This document shows, piece after piece, positions 35,631-47,880 of a stretch of 64,000 nt of DNA. The position numbers and the translations under genes were made by a program. How positions within the stretch are numbered: the stretch's first letter is position 1; every line of letters begins with the position of its first letter. Below the pieces are notes generated by a model. The model had not been told where the DNA came from. It did no database searches and was given only the letters and a program-made list of their open reading frames with translations. This stretch comes from Impatiens glandulifera (lineage: Eukaryota; Streptophyta; Magnoliopsida; Ericales; Balsaminaceae). Location: assembly GCF_907164915.1 (NCBI RefSeq), contig NC_061867.1, positions 34,531,751-34,595,750 of the forward strand, written 5' to 3'.

Positions 35631-36475
35631 AATGTCAGGTTTTGGGGATCCGAACTAAACTAGGCCCGATTTTGCCTTGAAAAACCGGGTCTATGATTGA
35701 CCCGAATCTGACCGTTTTCAACCCGAAGGGTACCCAACCTGACCTAGACCCGATTTTAGATTTAAAAGTTCATTTTTTTTAGATTTTTTAATCGGTTTAA
35801 TTTTTTTTTCTAATTAATAATATAATATTTATTTCACCTTCTAAAATATTACTTTTAACCTTTTTTTTAAATAAAAAAATAAGAATCCTATACAAATGAA
35901 GAAAAAGTTAATATATATATATATAAATAAATTGACATATCAAAATGTCGGGTTTTAGGTACCGACTTAAATCAGACCCGATACTACTTCAAAAAAATAG
36001 ATATACTAGTTAACCGAAATTGATAGATTCTGACCCGATAGTTACCCGAATCGATTCTGACCCGTTTTATTATAAGCCCAAAATTATTAAAATTACAAAT
36101 AATAATAATAAAAAAATATGATTTCAATTTATTATAAAATATAAAAATTAGAGTATATCTTAATTATTATATTTAGATAATGTAATAAACTTTTTAAAAA
36201 AATTAAAATCAAACAAGTCCTAATTTAAAATTAATTAATAAGTTTATTTTTCTCTCTCTTAAATCCAACCCATGTTAACAATCCCACCATGGATAAAATT
36301 CGGTCATTTATAGAGCAAATGATCCGATCTATTTCGAAGCTTTGAAATCTCAGATCAGGTCTCTATTCGGGTGTCGGTTCTTCCATCGGGTACTACAAAA
36401 TAAATATTCAAACTGATCGTTTAGATTCCTTCGGATACTCAAATCGTCGATTTTATTCTTCCATACCTAAAGGGG
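35631..36475. mobile_element. Unclassified insert with CCCGA/GGGT-rich ends
   Basis: Sequence rich in ACCCGAAT, CGGGTCTA and CGGGTACT words, separated by AT-rich DNA, interrupts the LINE fragment. The pattern resembles hAT-like or other MITEs, possibly two side by side. Terminal repeats and target duplication were not fixed. Confidence 0.4.
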
Positions 36476-36990
36476 AGACTATAAAAGTAGATCGAAGCAA
36501 CTCAAGAAAAGTTGAAGTCATGAAATACGCAGGTAAAGGTGAAGTTTTTAAAATACTGAAACAAAATTCCTTTTATCTGATAAGTGATGGTTCAACTAAA
36601 TCAAATATAACCCAATGGAAGAATGTAACACATGTCAAAAACAAATATCATCATATGCAACAGTTCAATCACTAATAGTAAAGCATAGAACCAAATAGGT
36701 GAGGATGCAACGTGAATATAATCGCTCGTATTCGAGAAATATAGATTGATGTTATAAAGTAGAGTAAGAATAGTCAAAGAGGAAACTCATAATAAAATTC
36801 AAATTTTAAAACTGTAAATCTTGTATGTTTTTGTTGTTTGTTAATGTAATATTTGTTTGTTTCCTATCAGATACTCTAAGGTCGTTGTTTGTCATCTTTT
36901 AATCAAAGTTATGACTAACTAGCTTTTATTTTGACGATCTTTCTCAATTTTGGGTTTTTTAATGAAATTGCGTTAAACGTTTTTTAAAAT
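36476..36990 (+). mobile_element. 3' part of the interrupted LINE copy
   Basis: After the insert, sequence related to the LINE tail resumes and ends with TTAATCAAAGTTATGACTA and TTTTTAATGAAATTGCGTTA, the counterpart of the end at 33540-33620. Confidence 0.45.
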
Positions 36991-38428
36991 ATTGTAACGA
37001 AAGTGGAGCGAATGACGTGTGAAAGTGATTAGGATTGATGACTAGATCTTCTTTAATATATTTATTTATCTCTCCTCCTTTCATTAATAATTTCTCTATG
37101 TTCTCTTCATTTATATTTTTTTCTCTTTTTATCTATTAATTTATAATTTTATATTTAAATTAATTAATATATATATATATATATTTAAAAGTAATAATTG
37201 TAAAAATTAATAAATATATATAAAAAAGAATAAGAAGTTAAATATGAATATGATTGATTTTTTAATTTAATTAATTTTTTACGATTAATAGTTAATTAAT
37301 TTATTTATGTATTTTTAATATAAATAATATTAAGGAGAACGAATAAATTAAATTAATAAAATATATAAATGCACCTATTTTTTAAAATATATATTAAATT
37401 ATAAATATAAATATATATAAAATAAAAAGTAAATATATATATTCATAATTTGAATTATTTCTCTTAAAAAATATTCATATTAAATTATTATTTCTCTAAA
37501 AAAATAAAAGTCTCGTTTTATTCTTGTTTAATTTTCTTATAAGATATATATTAAAATTCACTTTCTAAATAATATTATAACTTTCCTTTTTATATAACGT
37601 TTCTTTGTATATATATGATGAAGATGAGTAATTTGAATTTTATTTATTATAAATATTAATAATTTGTATTTTAAGTTAAAATTACAAATTTATTTTTTTC
37701 AATTTTAAATTAAGTAAATATTTATAATATTTTATAATAAAATTAAAGAGGGGAAAATATTAAATAATTTATTTAAATAAAAAAGAATTAAGAGAGAGAA
37801 ATTATTAAATGCAGTTTTGTGACATGTACAATTTAAAATGAAAGAGAGAGAAAAATTGATACGCGTCCTATTTATTAGGTGACATATACAATGCCACATC
37901 ATTGACTGCCTCATTCGCTACAATTTTTTTCGCTCACTCTATCATTACTCTTTTCATTAACTATTTTCTTAGTTATCAGCTAGTCTAAAGAATTGTAATA
38001 ATAATAATATAATAATATATTATAATTCTCTTTCCTATATTTATTTTTATATTCTAATAACAATATTATATTATATAAATATTTTTTAATAATACTTTCT
38101 TAATAAATTTATCATCTTGAATTACTATATATTTGTTTAATCTTCTAGGAGAAGTTTGGAAAAGATTCATTTTAAAAACATTTCTAATATTACTGGATTT
38201 TATGTAATTTTTTCTTCTTAAATAATTAAAAGATATGTAATTATTACAAAATAAAATATATGAAACATTCATAATATCAATCAAAACATTTTAAAAAATT
38301 ACAAAAAAATTGACCAACATAATAAAAATTGTTAAAAATTCAAAATCTTAAACAAACATGAATAATGAAACTACTATCCTTGTTTTGATACAACTGATCA
38401 AAGATGAAGTAACCCAGTTTGACATCTA
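36991..38428. other. AT-rich spacer
   Basis: Long AT-rich stretch of ATATAT/TTAATT simple sequence, followed by the 3' flank of the MADS gene. No gene or element recognised. Confidence 0.5.
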
Positions 38429-39097
38429 TCAATAATATCCACCGCTCCCACTCAAATGAGGGCCCGTTGGACTTGGAGTTGGACCACAAAAAATAGGATC
38501 ATCGCCATCCATAACATCTGGAGTGCTTTGATCTCCCATGGTGCCGACTTCGGGGATATTACCATTGAAACTACCTTCACCACCATTAAATGAGCTACTA
38601 GAAGCAAATATATTAGAAACTTCATATATATTCTGACTAACAAGGGCCTTCATATTCTCCAATGATCTTTTTATCATCTCAAGTTGTTGATATGACATAT
38701 TCTCTATAGATCCCTCCCACCATCTTTGTTCCCTCCCAGCTTGTAAGGTTTGAATTATTACTTTTCCACGTTGTTTTTCGATCTCCAACTGCTCTTGAAC
38801 ATGCATGATTTGATTATTCATTTCAGTCACATTTGACAATGGTTTATCCTCCACAAGTTGTTGGGTCTCACTGGAAATCCCCGTCGAAGAGGATGAGTCA
38901 TGAGTACCCAAAAAACGATTTATAATCTCATCTACAGTTTGGTGACCAAAAGTAAATACTTTCTTACCCAGAGAGAATACCATAACTAACATCTGAACTC
39001 CACGGAGAGTGGTGAGTTCACAGCATTTCTTGAATACTCTAGTTCTTCTCTTTGGCAATGACACCTGAATGTTACTCTCCTTCTGTATTTTAGTCAT
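38429..39097 (-). CDS. Type I (M-alpha-like) MADS-box transcription factor, short N-terminus
   Basis: Intronless gene of 222 codons, as usual for type I MADS genes. Residues 1 to about 55 form a MADS domain: KESNIQVSLPKRRTRVFKK, then CELTTLRGVQ, MLVMVFSLGKKVFTFGH and a DEIINRFL tail. This is the M-alpha pattern of AGL62/AGL29-type proteins. Canonical members begin with about seven more residues (Gly-Arg-Lys type); here an in-frame TAA lies four codons before the ATG, so the tip of the DNA-binding helix arm is missing. A coiled-coil-like Gln/Glu-rich segment (about 90-125) and a Ser/Gly/Pro-rich tail follow. A TATA box lies about 60 bases upstream. It is an open frame, but residues such as the usual Cys-Gly in the core are changed, so weak function or early decay is possible. 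Confidence 0.8.
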   Translation of the reverse strand: MTKIQKESNIQVSLPKRRTRVFKKCCELTTLRGVQMLVMVFSLGKKVFTFGHQTVDEIINRFLGTHDSSSSTGISSETQQLVEDKPLSNVTEMNNQIMHVQEQLEIEKQRGKVIIQTLQAGREQRWWEGSIENMSYQQLEMIKRSLENMKALVSQNIYEVSNIFASSSSFNGGEGSFNGNIPEVGTMGDQSTPDVMDGDDPIFCGPTPSPTGPHLSGSGGYY

Positions 39098-39156
39098 TGT
39101 GATTCTTTAATTATGCAAGAAAGATATACATTTGTATATATATGTACTGAAGGGGT

Positions 39157-39167
39157 CTATTTATATA
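39157..39167 (-). promoter_or_regulatory. TATA box of the MADS gene
   Basis: TATATAAATAG on the minus strand, 60 bases upstream of the ATG, a plausible core promoter position for a short 5' UTR. Confidence 0.5.
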
Positions 39168-39452
39168 TTTAAGTATTGAAGTTTGACACACCCTAATGCC
39201 CTATACTTGTGTGAGATAATTTTTATCAACTTTTATAGTCTTTTATGGAAAAATATCATATCTCAATTATTTTATATAATTATTATTATTTACTAAATCC
39301 ATGCACAATTTAGATTTTTTACTTTATATAGCAAAATTCATTAGTTATATACTTTTTTTTATTATACATTAATGAAAATTTTAATAATATTGCTTCCACT
39401 ATTTATGTTAAAAAAAATATATTAATTGTGTTACATAAAAATTTATTTTTAT
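39168..39452. other. MADS gene upstream flank
   Basis: AT-rich DNA up to the CACTA end. No regulatory motif assigned beyond the TATA box. Confidence 0.4.
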
Positions 39453-39918
39453 CACTACAAAAAACTGTGAATTTACAACAAGTGCCCAACAAAAAATTTT
39501 GCATTAAAAACTGACTTTAACAATTATTTTAACATTAGCTTGGAATTTTGCAACAAAATTTGATAGACCCTTAAACATTGCAAATATTCAATTGCAGATT
39601 TATATTAGTGTTTATAATAATTGTTTCAACATCATTTCCACTAAATCCAATTTAATGCAGAAAATCTATTTTTTCTAAAACTGTAACTAACAAGGGTTAA
39701 TATATATTTAAATAAGTTTTGCAATATATGTTATATTAATAAGTCTGTTGTTTTACAATAGAAATTTCATTAAGATGAATTTATTAAATAATAAAAATAT
39801 ATTCCTCATAAATTGTAATAACTTTTAAAATTATGAACTGCAATATCTTTCGTAATATCCAATATAACCAATATATGAAAATTAAACAATAAACTTTGCA
39901 TCTTTTTATGAAAAATAT
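39453..39918. mobile_element. CACTA-type transposon end
   Basis: Begins CACTACAAAAAACTGTG, the classical En/Spm-type terminal word. TTGCA/TGCAA-like subterminal motifs follow. TE1 copy 3 begins at 39919, and similar TTGCA-rich DNA resumes after it (46492 onwards), so TE1 may be nested in this element. The opposite end was not found. Confidence 0.5.
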
Positions 39919-40789
39919 TGTAAACACTAAAAATCTACACTTCATTCTTTAATATTAAGATAATTATTTTGAATTATTTTGAAATAAATAATATCAAAAT
40001 AATTAATCCCATGGCTCAAAACTTATTTAAAATAATTAATAATTGTGCTAATTAATTAAATTAATTAAGAGTTAAAGGTCAAAATAAAAATATAAAATTA
40101 TTTGGGAAAAATGTTATACTTATAATATCTCAAAATAATTTTAGAAAAATTAAAGGACAAAAATAAATAATTTTGATGAATTGTTGTATCCATTTTATCT
40201 AAAGAAAATTATTTATTTTAAATCCTAAACATACACAAAAATAAAATAAAATAAATTGGTAAAATAATTGTCATATGAATTTTAATATTTTGTGTATTTG
40301 GAAAGATTAAAATTAAATTCAAAAGTGTGAAAGAAAAATCAATTTCAAATAAATCCTTAAGGTTTTAAAATAAAAAATAAATGTGTAATTGGGTGTAGCC
40401 AAAAACATACGAATTCAAGGCAGTAGGAACTGTGTCCATCGGATGGATGCTTGAATCCAATACAATGCGCTAGAAAGCTCCGCGTAGCCCATTGTAGGGG
40501 AAGGGAGTGTGTGCCGAGGACCATTGGATCAACTAATGAGACATCAACCCGTTAGTAGAAAACGCCCAGACACTAACAACGTCAAGACGAAACGCCAAAA
40601 TACGCCTAAAACGACATCGTTTTGGCCTTTAATCGCATTTCTTATCTCGATGCCGCGAAGATAAGGATGAAAAGTCATGTTGATTTTCGATTTTTGGAAC
40701 TCTGTCATTGGTCCACCAAATCAACTCATTCAATGCTCAAAATGACACCCTACGATGGTGATCATATTCCCTACAACTAGGGATGAAAA

Positions 40790-41010
40790 CGAGTCGAGTC
40801 GAGCTCGAGCTCGAGCTCGAAAAAATTTCAACGGCTCGAACTCGAGCTCGATCGAGTATCAAAATTAAAGCTCGAGCTCGAACTCGAACTCAAAACAAGT
40901 ACTCGAGCTCGACTCGAACTCGACTCGATTAGCTTGAATTTTACCGAGCTCAAGAGCTCGTCTTGAGCTCGACTCGATTAGTTCGATTTATAGCTCGAGC
41001 TCGAACTCGA
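40790..41010. repeat. hAT left subterminal CTCGA repeats
   Basis: Dense, irregular copies of GCTCGAGCTCGA and ACTCGACTCGA. The mirror-image set lies at 44605-44760. In hAT elements such arrays are transposase-binding sites; here that role is inferred. Confidence 0.7.
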
Positions 41011-41474
41011 CTCGAAACATACAAAATTAAAACATATCAACTAAATAGTTTCACACTTTCAATATATCAAAAGATCACAACAAAATGAATAAACATGTAG
41101 AATTATTCATTTCACCTAAAACATAAACATTCCATCAAAATCAAATAGAACACACAACATTACACATTAAAACATTCAACTTAAAACATAACCATTCTAA
41201 CTAAAAATATCTAAAATCCAAAGTCCAAACATACAATATATTAAATTAGTCCAACATAAAACAACCAAACTTACTTAATCAAAACTCCAAAGTTCCCAAC
41301 ATTCCAAAGTCCAAACTTACTTAATCCAAACTTCCAAAGTCCAAACTAAAAAATAACACCTTATTTGGATTCCGGAAGACAAATTTCTTGATAAGTTTTA
41401 TCTCTCTGAAAAAAACAATATATAGTTAAATTAATGTTCAAATAATAATATATATTAACGTAAAATAAAAAATA

Positions 41475-43537
41475 TTAAATTTCACTTACCCTCGTATTTT
41501 TTTTCACTCCATGCAAATGTCGAAGCCAATCTCCTCCACATAGAAGAACTTGCACCGTCTCTGGGGAAAGTGATGAACGATAAGAATCAATGACCCTCGT
41601 CCCAGCACTTAATGTTGCTTCGGAAGCTACCGAACTTACTGGAATAGCTAAAATATCAGCGGCCATTTTTGATAACACTGGATATTGTAGTTTATTCATT
41701 TTCCACCAATCTAAACATGAAAAATCTTTAGGAATTTCACTCTTCTTCAAACAACCCTTTTCGAGATAGTCTAATAATTCAGATTTTGAAGGCTCTGAAG
41801 TGTCAATTTCCGCACAATAAGCATCAAAGTCATCCCAATTGGAGGAAGAATCACGTTGAGTCGTATTAGAATTGGAAGAGCCAATATTTTCCAAATGGAA
41901 TGAACGAGAAATCCTTTCACAAGCATTTTCAGCAACATAGACATCATAAAGGCTAACAAGAGCATCTTTAACCTTACAAATATTTCTTTGGACATCACCA
42001 TGGGAATAAAGTTTTGGAAAACAAAACTCAACTGCTAACATTTTTTTGGTTGGATCAAGAACTGCAGCTAAAGCCATCAACAAATTGCACTCACCCCAAT
42101 ACTTGTCAAATTTTGTCTTCATTTTCAAAACCAATTCTTTAATAAAAGAATCCTCATCATTCACATGCCCATCCAAGGTAGATTTTATTTTTTGAACTTC
42201 TTGAAGAAACAAATTAGAAGTGGGATATTCACTACCTGAAATGATGTGTGTTGCTGTCCAAAATTTTTTTAACAGTGAGCAAATTTTCCGTGCCTTCACC
42301 CAACCTTCTTCTGAAGGGCAACAATCATAGAAAGGATCGCGTTCATTGAACATTTTGAAAGCTTCTTTAAATTTGAGTTCACAACTTAACATCTCAAATG
42401 TAGAGTTCCATCTTGTTTTGCAATCACGAATCAATTTCTGATCTTTTAACTGCAATTGTTGCACACACTCATCAAATTGTACACGCCTTGCCTCTGAGCG
42501 ATTAACATATTTCACGCCTTCTCGAATATCACCAATTATATCTTCAATCACCCTAATCCATCTTGAACACATAAGTTTAATATATGTGCACAACAACGCA
42601 CATGGAATAGATTTCCATCACATGGAAATGTTCTAGACCTTCGAATGGTATCTTTCATATACCGAATAGCTACATCATTATTAGAAGCATTGTCAACAGT
42701 AATTGTTACAAATTTATTCTCAATACCCCACTATGTCATACATTTAAAAATAGCATCAGAAATCTGAAGACCCCCTCTTGGTGGTGGAATATTTGCAAAA
42801 CTTAGAACCCTTTTTTGTAACTTCCAAGAAAAATCAATCCAATGGCCTGTAATAACCATGTATTCAATTTTTTGATTTTTTGATTTCCAACAATCAGTTG
42901 TCAAACTGATTGTATGAACACTTTCCAAAAGTTTTTTCAACTTATTTTTTTCAATCTCAAAAATCTTAACGCAATCTGCCTTGCATGTAACTCTACTAAT
43001 TTTTTTCCATTCTGGCATCCCTCGTTTCATCATCAAATTAAATCCTTCCTCATCTAAAATGGTGAATGGATGTTCATGCATCATAACCCAATTAGCAGAT
43101 GCCTCTCTCATTTGTTCCATATCAAATTTTCCAGTATGTAAATAAGGGAGAGAATTTGAACCTGAGTCACTTGGCAAATAGTTTAGCTTCATTTGTCGTT
43201 CGGCTTCTCTCAAATTTATCTTCTTTTTTATGCAGTTTGTACTGTGTCGCAAAAGACTTGTTGTAGACCCTTTGCATATTGATAAAAAAGAAGAGCAATG
43301 CTTGCACTTTGCCTTTTTACTTCCATCCGCCACTGTAACAGATTCAAAATCATTCCAAACACTTGAAGTTTTTCTTTTTTTATTGATACGAAAACCTTCT
43401 TTCTCATGTTCTTCTGGATCTTGATTTTTTTGTGATTCTTCCCCAGCATGCGAAACAATTGTTTCATCTTGTTGAAGTTCATCACCAATTTCATTGCTCT
43501 CAATTTCATCTACAGCTGCTACACCATCTACGGACAT
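41475..43537 (-). pseudogene. hAT transposase (BED finger, RICESLEEPER-like), broken
   Basis: Starts at MSVDGVAAVDE (43537). A BED zinc finger follows: SSVWNDFESVTV, then CKHCSS..L and LLRHSTNC, the C2HC ligands. The hAT core contains LTTDCWKS and, across the break, TVDNASNND. The C-terminal hAT dimerisation region (about 41500-41760) reads LDWWKMN, YPVLSKMAADILAIPVSS and SEATLSAG. One TAG stop (42731-42733) and one frameshift near 42545 disrupt an otherwise continuous protein of about 690 codons, so this copy is not autonomous. A TTTAG acceptor just before the start suggests a 5' UTR intron. Confidence 0.88.
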
Positions 43538-44309
43538 AATTAATCTAAAAGCCACCAAAAAAATCATAATATATGATGAGTTAGAATTATATCATATGAC
43601 AAGTACGTAATGCAAAAACATACTTTCTAACTGTAAATATAAACGAAGCAGCATGAGAGATTACTTGTTGAAAGACCGAATATCTGTAAAATGAACCTCA
43701 CGAATGGTGTAAAGATTCTTATCTGCGTAATATTAGAAAATTTCATTAAATGCAGTATTACAGACCTTTGATTTGGGACAGTATTACAGTATTACAGAAG
43801 TGGTCTTTAGGGATTTAGGTATTACAGAGTACAGACTTAAATGCAGTATTACAGTATTCATATTAGCAAGATTCCTAAATGCAGATATTAAATTGAAGAG
43901 AATCTAGTTCTTTGTTGACAGATCGGAAGTATAACATATCGAATCTATGCAAGATCGAAAGAGAATAAAGAAGAAATTGAAATGAAAATAAAAAAGGGGA
44001 AAACGATGAAAACCTTTCGGTGCTTTGCATTGAGCTCCTTGGTGACGTTTGCTTTCTCGTTTGATGAAAACCTAGTTCTTTGTTGGCGGCTGTCCGAATG
44101 AACTATGGAGGAGAAGAGGTTAGGGATTTTGGAGGAGAAAGGTTAGGGTTAGGAATTTTGGACTTTGGAGGAGAACTAGAGAAGAATAAAGAGGGAGGGT
44201 GCCCGTTAGGGATTTAGCCATTTAGGGTATAAATTTATATTTTATATTTTAATACTCATATTTTATATTTAATTAAAGTATTACAATTTTTTATATTATA
44301 AAAAGTAAA

Positions 44310-44505
44310 TATAAAATATAAAATATAAAATATAAAATATAAAATATAAAATATAAAATATAAAATATAAAATATAAAATATAAAATATAAAATATAAAA
44401 TATAAAATATAAAATATAAAATATAAAATATAAAATATAAAATATAAAATATAAAATATAAAATATAAAATATAAAATATAAAATATAAAATATAAAATA
44501 TAAAT
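44310..44505. repeat. (TATAAAA)n heptanucleotide microsatellite
   Basis: About 28 near-perfect copies of TATAAAA, followed by degenerate TATAAATTAAAAAATA repeats up to about 44600. It lies inside the hAT, upstream of the transposase. Confidence 0.9.
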
Positions 44506-44604
44506 TAAAAAATATATATAAAATATAAAATATAAATTAAAAAATATATATAAAATATAAAATATAAATTAAATATAAAATATATTAATATAAATTATAT
44601 ATAT

Positions 44605-44760
44605 TCGAGTAGTTCGTCGAGTACTCGAGCCGAGTATATAACTACTCGAACTCGGCTCGATTATATAACGAGTCGAGCTCGAGCATGCTCAAGCTCGAGT
44701 TTGACCGAGCTCGAGTCGAGCTTTGACCGAGTTACTCGCGAGCAGCTCACGAGCAACTCG
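44605..44760. repeat. hAT right subterminal CTCGA repeats
   Basis: Counterpart of the left array: CGAGTACTCGAGCCGAG, GAGTCGAGCTCGAGC and related words up to the terminal inverted repeat. Confidence 0.7.
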
Positions 44761-46491
44761 TCTCATTTTCAGCCCTACCTACAACCATAGGCCTCATTAC
44801 GGCCTATTATGGAGACTGCAAGCCAAGAACAATCAAAAGTTATTAATGAATTTTAGCTGATTCAGGCCATTAGGCTTCTCCAACCGGCTTAAGAGTAGTA
44901 TAAATACCATCCTTAAGTCATTCCAAAGAAAACCTACTAGCAATGTATCCTTAAATAAAAGAAAATCAAAATTCACCATTAAAGCTTCAAATCTTCGGAT
45001 TTTTTGAAATTTCTATTTAAGGCCTTAAAACTTGGATCTTTGCATCTAGAAAGCTTTCATAAAGATCAAGGAGTGTTCTCCAATCCTTGGTAAAGTTCCA
45101 ATCAACTTCTAATTTATTCTTACAATTTGAATTTTTTATATTTCAAGTTGAATAAGCTTGTATGCTTGTTGTTTATTGTGTTTTATTGTTGAGAATTCAA
45201 ACATAGACAGTTGTCGATCGAATCACAACCCAGAAAACATCCCAACATGTTTGTTATGATGTTGAGCAACTATTTGGATTATGTTTGATCAATCCCGATT
45301 ATTTTTTATCAAAATCAAATTTTCTAAGTAAATAAAAATTTTGAGTTATCGATTTAGTCAAAATGAACATTTCGTATTTTTATTTTGGTACCAATCAAGT
45401 GTATGTAGTATAAAGAAGCTATTGAATAGCTCCTTTCACTTTAAAATAGCTTTAAAATAAAAAAACGATATTTTATCACAAATTGATCATCATCTAGGTC
45501 AATCCATACCATGAGATGATGATCAAAATGTTCTTGGGAGCTATGTGAAACTACCCAAACTCTAAGATCAAAGAATCAGAGCTAAAAATTGAATTTTACA
45601 AATTGAATTCTTGCGTTCTTGAGGACCGAGACTTGTTAGTCGAGGACCAAGATCAAGGACCGATAAAAATAAGTTAGGACCAAGACGTAGGATCAGTGTT
45701 CTTAAGTTAGGACCAAGACCTAGGACCGATGTTCTTGAGCTAGGACCGAAAAATCCGATCAAGGACTCTTACATAGGAAGAGAGGTCTGACCTATGATTC
45801 AGACTCTCAGGACTCACGGTCGAGAAATTCAAATCTATGACTAAGAATCTTAAACCCGAGACCGAGAGCTCCCAAGTTATCATCCGCAATAGGTTCCAGC
45901 ATCCAAATATTGATGTTTAAATATTTTAGATAACCCTAAACCTAAAAGAATGATTAGGACATGATGTGTAATTTGCTAAAACTCAAAACGTTATATAATC
46001 GATTTTTAAAGGTCAACTTTATAAGTAGAAACTATTTTTAAAATGGGTACATAGGATGAAGTGCGAAAGATCTTTCCCAAGTATCACCAAACTTTGAACC
46101 AAATGAAACTCTGGTGCAAAATATGTTTGTACACGTACACATTTTTATTGATTTTTCTAAAATCAATTGGCGACTCTCTTTTTAAATAAATAATATATTC
46201 TTAAATTAATTATGTTTAATTAATTAAAATTATATTTCATAAAAAAATCAAATCATCATTTGATTATAGTAAATCCCTAAATTATTAAAATTTGAATAAA
46301 ATTAATTATTTTTACATAATTGATTTTTAAAACTGCCATGTACTATTAAAAATATTTTTAAAATAATGATTTATTTTAAAAGATCTGAGGCACGAAACCA
46401 ATGTTGAATCCATCGAATCTCGAGTCACCCGGGGTATGTATTTCCACATGTCCACAACACGTACTAAGCTACAAGATTCTCGAGGGTTACA

Positions 46492-47400
46492 AGTATATTC
46501 AACAAAAACTAAAATACATTCACTATCCATATGAAATATATATTCAGAAAAACCGACAAAACATACATTCTCTATATGAAACGTACATTAAAAAAAAGTG
46601 TATTATTTATAAAATTACGCAATGCAATACTCTTTGCAATAACTTAATAAATTTCATAATGCAATACTCTTTATAATATATATTTATAATTTGCATAATC
46701 AATTACAAATTTGTCTGCAATTCGATTTGCATTATTTAGTTTAGAATTCTATTTATATTACCTAATTTATATTTTCGTATATTATAGCATTATCATTTGC
46801 ATTATACTTATGTAATTGATCTGCAATTTTTTTTGCATTGTCACTACTAAAATTATATTATTGATAATACCGCATTTATTCTCACAATTACCTTATTTAC
46901 AACTTTGTATTTTTATTAACAATAACTTATACAACTTCATTTGCATTATTTGAAATGCACGATTTGTATAATTCTATATAATCTATTTTAACAGTTGCAT
47001 TAAATTTGCATAATTTTTTCAACTTTTTGCGCATCATTTTAAAAACTAATATTACAATTAAATTGAATTCAATTCTAAATGATTCTCTATATATAAATAA
47101 TAATTAATTCTTAGTAAACTAAAAGAATTCATTATAAATTTACAAATTAAATTCATCAAGTACTAATGTTCCAAAAATATGAAAAAAATGTCATGTTTTA
47201 CACAAAATGACATTTCTAAATAGCTCTAAATTATGTTTCACTCCATCTTCATTTCTGTAAACTTATATACATTCAACAAAATTATTAATTATATTTACTA
47301 TATATTTTGTATAATATATTTTGTATAATGAACAATGTACAATTCTGATTTTCAGACAGATTTGGCAACCCAAGACCCATCCCGCCTATCGTGGTGTATT
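46492..47400. other. TTGCA-rich AT spacer, possible CACTA remainder
   Basis: Repeated TTTGCATTAT, AATGCAATACTCTT and GCAATT words, similar in style to 39453-39918 on the other side of TE1. No gene recognised. Confidence 0.4.
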
Positions 47401-47412
47401 CTCCAACAGTAT

Positions 47413-47880
47413 TTGACAATATTATACAACTCATATATTGGACATAAAACTAAATCACTTGAAAACTGACTAAATAAATTTCATAAAATAATAACTTATT
47501 AATTAAACGATATTAAACATGAAACTAAATCACTTGACAACATTAAAGAACTCATATATTGGACATAAAATTAAATTACTTGAAAACTTACTAAATAAAT
47601 TACATGAAAAACTAACATATTAATTACACAGAATTAAACATGAAACTAAATCACTTTGACAATTTTAAAGAACTCATTTGTTGGATATAAAACTAAAACT
47701 TACTAAATAAATTGCATAAAATACTAACTTATTAATTAGACAACATTAAAAATAAAACTAAATCACTTGACATAATTAAAGACCTCATATATTGGACAAA
47801 AAAATAAATCAATTGAAAATTTACTAAATAAATTGCATAAAACACTAATATATTAATTAGACAATATTAAACATAATCTT
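47413..47880. repeat. Tandem repeat of about 120 bp, four copies
   Basis: The word TCATATATTGGACA (one copy variant) recurs at 47431, 47552, 47674 and 47785. Between them lie AAACTAAATCACTTGA and TTACTAAATAAATT. Unit lengths are 111-122 bp. Confidence 0.8.

Larger units (their letters stand above)
40778..44777 (-). mobile_element. hAT superfamily transposon, 4.0 kb, with perfect 8-bp target duplication
   Basis: Exactly 4000 bp between CCTACAAC direct repeats (40770-40777 and 44778-44785). The left end is TAGGGATGAAAACGAG; the right end reverse-complemented is TAGGGCTGAAAATGAG. Both subterminal regions are packed with CTCGAGCTCGA-type words. The transposase lies on the minus strand and is broken twice. 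Perfect target duplication points to a fairly recent insertion. Confidence 0.92.
39919..46491 (+). mobile_element. TE1 solo LTR copy 3, split by a hAT element
   Basis: Begins TGTAAACACTA and ends GGGTTACA, with AATAT before (39914-39918) and AGTAT after (46492-46496), a 4/5 target duplication. Blocks match TE1 copy 1 in reverse complement, including CAATTGGCGACTCTC near 46170 and the TCGGTCCTAGGT array (45610-45870, inverse). Removing the hAT and its duplication leaves about 2.57 kb. Confidence 0.7.

Noticed and set aside
36991..38428. Short open frames in AT-rich DNA
   Set aside because: Composition-driven, no motifs, no splice structure.
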